This document shows positions 59,049 to 64,000 of a stretch of DNA of 64,000 nt, piece after piece. A program made the translations under genes and the position numbers. Every line of letters begins with the position of its first letter. The first letter of the stretch is position 1. The stretch covers positions 1-64,000 of the forward strand of contig FSSI02000014.1 of the NCBI GenBank assembly GCA_900149785.2. The letters are read 5' to 3'. The stretch comes from Sodalinema lacuna_A. GTDB taxonomy: Bacteria > Cyanobacteriota > Cyanobacteriia > Cyanobacteriales > Geitlerinemataceae. Under the pieces are notes generated by a model. It had not been told where the DNA came from and did no database searches. It saw only the letters and a list, made by a program, of their open reading frames with translations.

Positions 59049-59486
59049 AGTTGAGGGGAACTTAAAGGATGATTTGGACAAAAATTGGGACTGTGATTTG
59101 TACGGGGGGTTGTACAAAAAATCGGCCACGACACGGGTTGCCTTCTGTTGGCTGTGAACTCTAAGGTGACGACCCGCTTTATTAAATTTTGTTTCTAGTT
59201 CTAAGGTTATATTACTACTCTACAGTATGTCTTGTTTCGTGGCAAGGGTGACGGGTCGCCCCCTAAGCCCAGACCGGTCAAGTTTTATCGGATTTTTCTT
59301 GACAAAAAATAAAATATATGATACGTGAGTTGCTTGTATCATCAAGGGGACGTTTGGGCAACACCCATTTCAACAATGAAGATTCAACAATTGCATCATG
59401 GACGAGCAGGGGTAGAATAATCCGATTGCTCTGGTGGGGTGAATCCTGAAACAATGGTGATTGGTTGACGACAACCGTCCCCCTCA
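59049..59486. promoter_or_regulatory. Divergent intergenic region, sqr / trpD-like
   Basis: AT-rich region with the inverted repeat TGATAC (59319-59324) / GTATCA (59336-59341) downstream of a TTGACA at 59299-59304. The inverted repeat is a candidate operator. In other cyanobacteria type II sqr is controlled by an ArsR-type sulfide sensor, but no such regulator gene is in the window. No small gene is supported in the region. Confidence 0.4.
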
Positions 59487-60551
59487 ATGGCATCCTTGAC
59501 GATGAGCGACAGATTTCGCCCCTTTATTCAGCGTGTTGGTAGTGGCCCTCATACGGGCAAAAATCTCAGTCGAGATGATGCTGCTGAGGCGATGGCGATG
59601 ATGCTGACGGCAGAAGCCACCCCCGCCCAGATTGGGGCGTTTCTAATTGCCCATCGCATTCAACGGCCGCGCGGTGAGGAACTGGCAGGGTTTTTAGATG
59701 CCTGCGATCGCCAGGCCCAGAAACTCCCGGCCATTGACGGATTGGTGACCGTGTTAGGCTGTCCCTACGATGGGCGATCGCGTACGGCCCCGGTCACCCT
59801 CATCACGGCCCTGGGTTTAGCTGTCGAAGGGGTGGCCTGTCTGACTCACGGTAGCGGCCGGATGCCCACTAAATATGGAGTTCCCCTAATTGACATTTGG
59901 CAGGGATTAGGGATTGATTGGACGAAACTGGGACGCGATCGCCTCTCAGACCTCCTCAGCCACCATCGCATCAGTTTCTACTATCAGCCTAACTTCTTCC
60001 CCGCCGCCGAACAACTCGTCACCTATCGAGAGCAACTTGGCAAACGGCCCCCCGTCGCGACGATGGAACTCATGTGGGTTCCCTACCAAGGCCCGGTTCA
60101 TCTCGTCTGTGGCTTCGTCCATCCCCCCACCGAAGGCCTGTTTCAAACGGCCTTAAACTTACGTCAACAGCCCTGTTTTACCACCGTTAAGGGCCTAGAA
60201 GGCAGTTGTGATTTGCCCCGCAGTCGGCCGGCCATTATTGGTCAATTTGGACAACCCGGCGACGACTCCTCCCCCACCTGGGAACGGTTACATCTACATC
60301 CGATTGAATATGACTTAGGGGGAAGCGATGTTCCTCTCGACGGCGAACGGCAGTATATTGAGATGTTGCAACGCACCCTGGCCGGAGACAATACGCCGCT
60401 GATGCCGGCTGCAATTTGGAATTTAGGGTTTTATCTCTGGCGTTGCGGTGTATGCAGCAGTTTACAGCAAGGGTTAGCCCGCGCTGAAGAGAACCTGAGT
60501 CAAGGGCGCTTGATGGCGAAAGTTCAGGAGTTGCGTGATCATGTCCGTTAA
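59487..60551 (+). CDS. Anthranilate phosphoribosyltransferase-like protein (TrpD2/YbiB type)
   Basis: This 354-residue protein belongs to the TrpD-related family. It has a helical N-domain (LSRDDAAEAMAMMLTAEATPAQIGAFL) and a nucleoside-phosphorylase-like domain. The glycine-rich PRPP-binding stretch is changed: where TrpD has GTGGD, this reads LGCPYDGRSRTAPVT. Real anthranilate transfer is therefore doubtful, and YbiB-like members bind nucleic acids instead. ATG 59505 (MSDRF) is an alternative start to TTG/ATG 59487. It overlaps mobA by 11 bases, so the two are coupled; in cyanobacteria this pair is often near nitrate-assimilation genes. Confidence 0.8.
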   Translation: MASLTMSDRFRPFIQRVGSGPHTGKNLSRDDAAEAMAMMLTAEATPAQIGAFLIAHRIQRPRGEELAGFLDACDRQAQKLPAIDGLVTVLGCPYDGRSRTAPVTLITALGLAVEGVACLTHGSGRMPTKYGVPLIDIWQGLGIDWTKLGRDRLSDLLSHHRISFYYQPNFFPAAEQLVTYREQLGKRPPVATMELMWVPYQGPVHLVCGFVHPPTEGLFQTALNLRQQPCFTTVKGLEGSCDLPRSRPAIIGQFGQPGDDSSPTWERLHLHPIEYDLGGSDVPLDGERQYIEMLQRTLAGDNTPLMPAAIWNLGFYLWRCGVCSSLQQGLARAEENLSQGRLMAKVQELRDHVR

Positions 60552-61116
60552 CGTAAAAGCGGTGATTTTAGCCGGGGGCCAGAGTCGCCGTATGGGCCGA
60601 GATAAGTCTCTGGTGTTGTGGGAGGGGGTTCCCTTGTTGCGGCGGGTGTATGATGTGGCAGCGGCGGTGGTGGGAGATGTCACGGTGATGACCCCCTGGG
60701 GCGATCGCTATCGAGAGATTCTCCCGGCCGATTGTCACTGGCTGGCCGATGAACAGCCCGGTGAAGGCCCCTTGGTGGCCTTGCAACAGGTTCTAGGGGA
60801 GTCTAACCCCGCTGAGGTGGATTGGATTTGGCTGTTAGGTTGCGATTTACCCTGTCTGGATGGGGCAATTTTGCGGGGCTGGGTGAATCATTTAGAAAAC
60901 CATTTTTCTGAGGAGTTGGTGGCTGTCGCGCGTTCTCAGGCGGGCTGGGAACCGCTCTGTGGCTTCTATCGCCCTCAGGTGTTGCCTCGGTTACGCGAGT
61001 TTATTGCCCAGGGGGGGCGATCGTTCCAAAATTGGCTTGATGGGGTTCCTCATGTGCAAATTCCGTTGGGAGAGGCGGAGGCACAGATGCTTTATAACTG
61101 TAATTCTTTGGAATAG
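60541..61116 (+). CDS. mobA: Molybdenum cofactor guanylyltransferase
   Basis: This 191-residue enzyme attaches GMP to molybdopterin. The nucleotide-binding start AVILAGGQSRRMGRDKSLV, the WIWLLGCDLPCLDG segment (metal-binding Asp) and PLCGFYRPQVLP are typical. Bis-MGD is needed by nitrate reductase, the likely client in a cyanobacterium. ATG 60541 is chosen; an in-frame GTG lies two codons before. The start overlaps the end of the TrpD2-like gene. Confidence 0.93.
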   Translation: MSVNVKAVILAGGQSRRMGRDKSLVLWEGVPLLRRVYDVAAAVVGDVTVMTPWGDRYREILPADCHWLADEQPGEGPLVALQQVLGESNPAEVDWIWLLGCDLPCLDGAILRGWVNHLENHFSEELVAVARSQAGWEPLCGFYRPQVLPRLREFIAQGGRSFQNWLDGVPHVQIPLGEAEAQMLYNCNSLE

Positions 61117-61223
61117 GGGAGAAATCGGGTTGGGGTTTGGGTCCGTGAGACGTGGGGGAGTGGGAATGCTATTATCGCCTCAATGGGTCAATCAGACTTG
61201 TCCTCTCTTGGGTTGGAACTGCG

Positions 61224-61664
61224 ATGAAATTCCGTACCGCACGCCAACAGCGTATTCGTCGGTATCGTCGCTATTTGGCGATCGCCATGGTGATCTCGAT
61301 TGCCCTGGGAATTGGCAGTCGGGTTGATACAGTCCCGTTGGCAGCCTGGGTACAAAACTCTGCTGGGGCGATGTTCTATGAACTCTTTTGGATGTTTCTG
61401 GTGGCGTATAGTATCCCAGAATTGGCGGCGGGGGCGATCGCCGGTCTCATCTTTATCCTCACCAGTTTGCTAGAACTGTTGCAACTGTACCAACATCCAA
61501 TCCTAGACACCATCCGTCAAACCCTAGTTGGGCGACTTCTCATCGGCAGTCACTTCGACCCCTGGGATTTCCTGCACTACTTTATCGGTTGTATGATCGG
61601 TTGGTTCCTGCTACGTCAATTGCAACGCCAGGTCTTAACTCCTAAGTCCTACCATCGTTTCTAA
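61224..61664 (+). CDS. DUF2809/VanZ-like small membrane protein
   Basis: This 146-residue protein has a basic N-terminus (KFRTARQQRIRRYRRY) and four TM helices. The conserved motif GSRVDTVPLAAWVQNSAGAM followed by YELFWMF and SHFDPWDFLHYFIGC fits DUF2809. The function is unknown. The frame extends upstream to 61152, but ATG 61224 gives the right N-terminus. murF follows 27 bases later and may be co-transcribed. Confidence 0.78.
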   Translation: MKFRTARQQRIRRYRRYLAIAMVISIALGIGSRVDTVPLAAWVQNSAGAMFYELFWMFLVAYSIPELAAGAIAGLIFILTSLLELLQLYQHPILDTIRQTLVGRLLIGSHFDPWDFLHYFIGCMIGWFLLRQLQRQVLTPKSYHRF

Positions 61665-61691
61665 CCGTCTCAACTCCAGATTGCTACCACC

Positions 61692-63047
61692 ATGCGCGTT
61701 TTCCTTCAGCATCTTGCCCATGTCCTCTCTGCAACCCCCAAGGGCTGTTCGGAACAGTCTCTCAACCGCGCCTGTACAGGAATTTCTACGGATACGCGCC
61801 GGGTTGGCCCCGGGAATTTGTTTATCGCCTTGTCGGGAGAACAGTTTGACGGCCATGATTTTGTCTATCAGGCCCGGGAACGGGGGGCGATCGCCGTCTT
61901 GGTTCACCGGCCCCTCGATGATGAGACGTTACCGCAACTCGTGGTTCCCGATACTCTGGCCGCCTATCAACGTTTAGGCCGCTGGTGGCGGGATACTCAT
62001 GCGATTCCGGTGATTGGGGTGACGGGGTCAGTGGGCAAAACCACCACCAAGGAACTGATTGCAGCGATCTTAGGGATTCATGGCAATGTCTTGAAAACCC
62101 AAGATAATTTTAATAACGAAATTGGCGTTCCCAAAACTCTACTACAACTGAATGAGAATCACACCTATGCGGTGGTGGAAATGGCCATGCGGGGAAAGGG
62201 GCAAATTGCTGAACTCACCCATATCGCCCGGCCGGATATTGGGGTAATTACCAATGTGGGAACGGCCCATATTGGTTTATTGGGATCACGAGAGGCGATC
62301 GCCCAGGCCAAATGTGAACTCTTGGCGGAAATGCCCCAAACGGGCTGTGCGGTTCTCAATGCCGATAATGCGTTATTGATGGAAACGGCGGCGACGGTGT
62401 GGGCCGGGAAAACCCTCACCTTTGGCTTAACGGCGGGAGATTTACAGGGAACCCTCATTGACTCTCATACCCTAGAACTTGAGGGCCTACGCTATCCGCT
62501 ACCCCTTCCGGGCCGACATAACGCCCTCAATTATCTGGCAGCGATCGCCGTGGCCCGCCTCCTCAACCTCAATACCAATCGCCTCAACCACGGATTAGCC
62601 GTTAACATTCCCAATGGACGCGCCCAAAAACATCTCCTAGCCGGAGATGTACAGTTATTAGATGAAACTTATAATGCTGGACTTGAATCCATGTTAGCGG
62701 CATTGGAGTTATTGGCTGAGGTTCCCGGACAACGACGGATTGCCGTGTTAGGAACCATGAAGGAGTTGGGGGAACAATCTCTTGACTTTCACCGACAGGT
62801 GGGGGAACGGGTGAAGCAGCTTAATCTGGATGCCTTGTTTATCTTGGCGGAACTTCCTGAAGCTGAAGCGATGGCCGATGGCGCTCATGGACTATCCTTT
62901 GTTGATATTGAAAACATCGAAACTCCTGACGCTCATGAAGCATTAACCCAACGATTACGGACGTTCTTGGAAGAGGGCGATCGCGTCTTGTTTAAAGCCT
63001 CCCACTCGGTCGCCCTCCATCGAATTGTGGATGCCCTAAAACATTAA
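61692..63047 (+). CDS. murF: UDP-MurNAc-tripeptide:D-Ala-D-Ala ligase MurF
   Basis: This is a 451-residue Mur ligase. The N-terminal UDP-binding domain has STDTRRVGPGNLFIALSGEQ, the P-loop is IGVTGSVGKTTTKELIAA at about residues 107-124, and the central domain shows AVVEMAMRGKGQIAEL and GVITNVGTAHIGLLGS. The C-terminal domain has LLDETYNAGLESMLAALE, characteristic of MurF. It adds D-Ala-D-Ala to complete the cytoplasmic pentapeptide precursor, which MraY (25031) then uses. The ATG at 61692 is clear. Confidence 0.95.
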   Translation: MRVFLQHLAHVLSATPKGCSEQSLNRACTGISTDTRRVGPGNLFIALSGEQFDGHDFVYQARERGAIAVLVHRPLDDETLPQLVVPDTLAAYQRLGRWWRDTHAIPVIGVTGSVGKTTTKELIAAILGIHGNVLKTQDNFNNEIGVPKTLLQLNENHTYAVVEMAMRGKGQIAELTHIARPDIGVITNVGTAHIGLLGSREAIAQAKCELLAEMPQTGCAVLNADNALLMETAATVWAGKTLTFGLTAGDLQGTLIDSHTLELEGLRYPLPLPGRHNALNYLAAIAVARLLNLNTNRLNHGLAVNIPNGRAQKHLLAGDVQLLDETYNAGLESMLAALELLAEVPGQRRIAVLGTMKELGEQSLDFHRQVGERVKQLNLDALFILAELPEAEAMADGAHGLSFVDIENIETPDAHEALTQRLRTFLEEGDRVLFKASHSVALHRIVDALKH

Positions 63048-63109
63048 CAATTTGCAAGGGATCTGCCGCGATTCAATATGATTAATTCAGAAAAATTAGC
63101 CATTAAACC

Positions 63110-64000
63110 GTGGGACTTGTGACCCCTTTTAAGCCCTTGATTCAACCCTTTAAACCTGTTAAACGTGCCGTTGCCCTCGCCACATCACTCTTCCTCAGTT
63201 GGGGATATCTGGCCGTAGATGTTTCGGCCCAATCCTCACCCCAATCCTCACCCCAATCGAGAGATTGGCAACTTTGGCAACGCAAGAAAACCCCCTCAAC
63301 GTCAGGCCAGGAACAGCAACCGTTGCGGGAGTTTGGGGATTGGTGTCTCGAACGCGATCGCCTGCCAGAATCGAGTCAGCGTACCATTGAGGCGATGTTA
63401 CGTCGCGCTGACAGCCAGAATTGTCTCGAAGCGCAACGGAACCTGAATCAAATCGATGATCTCAATCTTAGCGCCCAATCTCTCAGCGATTTACGGCCTC
63501 TGGCCTCTCTAACTCATCTAACTCGTCTTGATTTAAGTGTCAACGAGATTACCGATATTTCTCCCCTACGTCATCTGACGCAATTAGAAGAGGTTTTACT
63601 AAGTCTCAATGACGTTGAAGATCTCTCACCCCTCGCTTCCTTGGTGAACTTGCGTAAACTCAATCTCGATCGCAATCAAGTTGAGGATATTTCTGCCCTA
63701 AGTTCTCTGGTGAACCTACAAGTGTTGTTTCTCAATGACAACGCGATCGAAGATATTTCTGCACTCAATTCTGTGTTGAATTTGCAAGTATTGTTTCTCA
63801 ATGACAACGAAATTGAGGATATTTCCGCCCTCAATTCTCTGGTTGAATTAGAAACCTTATCGCTGAATAATAACCAAATTCAGGATATTTCGCCCCTGCT
63901 TCCCCTCAACCAAATGTATGAATTGCATCTCGATCATAATGCCATTGTTGACCTAAATGGCTTGCAACAGATGACCGGTTTAAATGAATTGTATTTAAGT
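63110..64000 (+). CDS. Secreted leucine-rich-repeat protein (truncated by window end)
   Basis: An open frame of 297 codons runs off the right edge. A GTG start at 63110 (or 63119) is followed by a signal peptide (ALATSLFLSWGYLAVDVSAQ region, cut near residue 42) and a repeated SSPQ stretch. A linker with two Cys (DWCLERDRL, SQNCLEAQR) leads to internalin-like LRRs of 22 residues from about residue 118: units such as LRKLNLDRNQVEDISALSSL and LQVLFLNDNAIEDISALNSV. At least eight repeats are visible. Such cyanobacterial proteins are exported and probably bind partners at the surface. The C-terminus is not in the window. Confidence 0.88.
   Translation, partial: MGLVTPFKPLIQPFKPVKRAVALATSLFLSWGYLAVDVSAQSSPQSSPQSRDWQLWQRKKTPSTSGQEQQPLREFGDWCLERDRLPESSQRTIEAMLRRADSQNCLEAQRNLNQIDDLNLSAQSLSDLRPLASLTHLTRLDLSVNEITDISPLRHLTQLEEVLLSLNDVEDLSPLASLVNLRKLNLDRNQVEDISALSSLVNLQVLFLNDNAIEDISALNSVLNLQVLFLNDNEIEDISALNSLVELETLSLNNNQIQDISPLLPLNQMYELHLDHNAIVDLNGLQQMTGLNELYLS

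Noticed and set aside
59278..59493. 71-codon minus-strand frame between sqr and the trpD-like gene
   Set aside because: No ribosome binding site or family resemblance; it covers the probable promoter region.
59487..60551. Calling this gene trpD of tryptophan synthesis
   Set aside because: The PRPP-binding glycine motif is altered and the gene is coupled to mobA, which fits the TrpD2/YbiB-like family.

Overview
The window comes from a cyanobacterium, most likely a filamentous Oscillatoriales-type organism (Phormidium/Sodalinema-like; the genus is inference). The evidence is the very frequent HIP1 octamer GCGATCGC, the cytochrome b6f subunit PetL, the clock-output kinase SasA, many cyanobacteria-restricted families (DUF3143, DUF3134, DUF3038, DUF4335, DUF1400, DUF2079, DUF6761), and two families of cyanobacterial dispersed repeats. 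Most of the window is ordinary chromosome, broken up by accessory blocks.

Layout. 1-117: trailing end of a CRISPR array. 385-752: palindrome-rich non-coding relic. 755-4382: DnaJ-like protein, DUF3143, a TPR protein, a secreted protein and RpoZ. 4960-7339: AT-richer methyltransferase-SerC pair, then tRNA-Thr(CGT). 7343-20768: Ser/Thr kinase, MurG, two membrane proteins, a CHASE2-PAS-GGDEF cyclase, a response regulator, PetL, AroB and MalQ. 20859-28317: Nudix hydrolase, class I aldolase, two methyltransferases, DUF3134, MraY and the DUF3038-DUF4335 pair. 28717-33572: two secreted DUF1400 proteins and the cytochrome bd oxidase CydAB. 33888-41460: a minus-strand conflict-type cluster. 41685-50967: XisI, DUF2079, SasA, SpeE, a two-gene restriction-modification system, a repeat array holding the only assembly gap, and LigA. 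51005-52373: a TnpB-only IS element. 52860-59048: an Hdr-like operon (C1-B1-A-C2-B2) and a type II sulfide:quinone oxidoreductase. 59487-64000: TrpD2-like, MobA, DUF2809, MurF and a truncated LRR protein.

Two systems stand out. (1) 33888-41460 encodes a MoxR AAA+ ATPase, a vWA-like protein fused to an FGE/SUMF1 domain, a VMAP-C-like protein, a small adaptor, a WD40 protein with the same N-terminal domain as the adaptor, and a second FGE protein. This matches the vWA-MoxR-VMAP ternary conflict systems. The last ~25 codons of the two FGE domains differ in the manner of diversity-generating-retroelement variable regions: 15 of 25 codons differ in amino acid, yet 14 of those 15 keep the same third base, and the frame is conserved. 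No reverse transcriptase lies in the window, so a remote DGR would have to act in trans. (2) 52860-59048 combines an sHdr-like gene set with an SQOR-like sulfide oxidase, suggesting sulfide and sulfane-sulfur oxidation by this cyanobacterium.

Cell-wall synthesis genes (murG, mraY, murF) are scattered rather than clustered. Heptamer arrays (GGGAACA)n and a ~60-bp palindromic repeat recur between genes and even sit inside the hdr operon. An in-frame 51-bp palindrome is inserted in tnpB.
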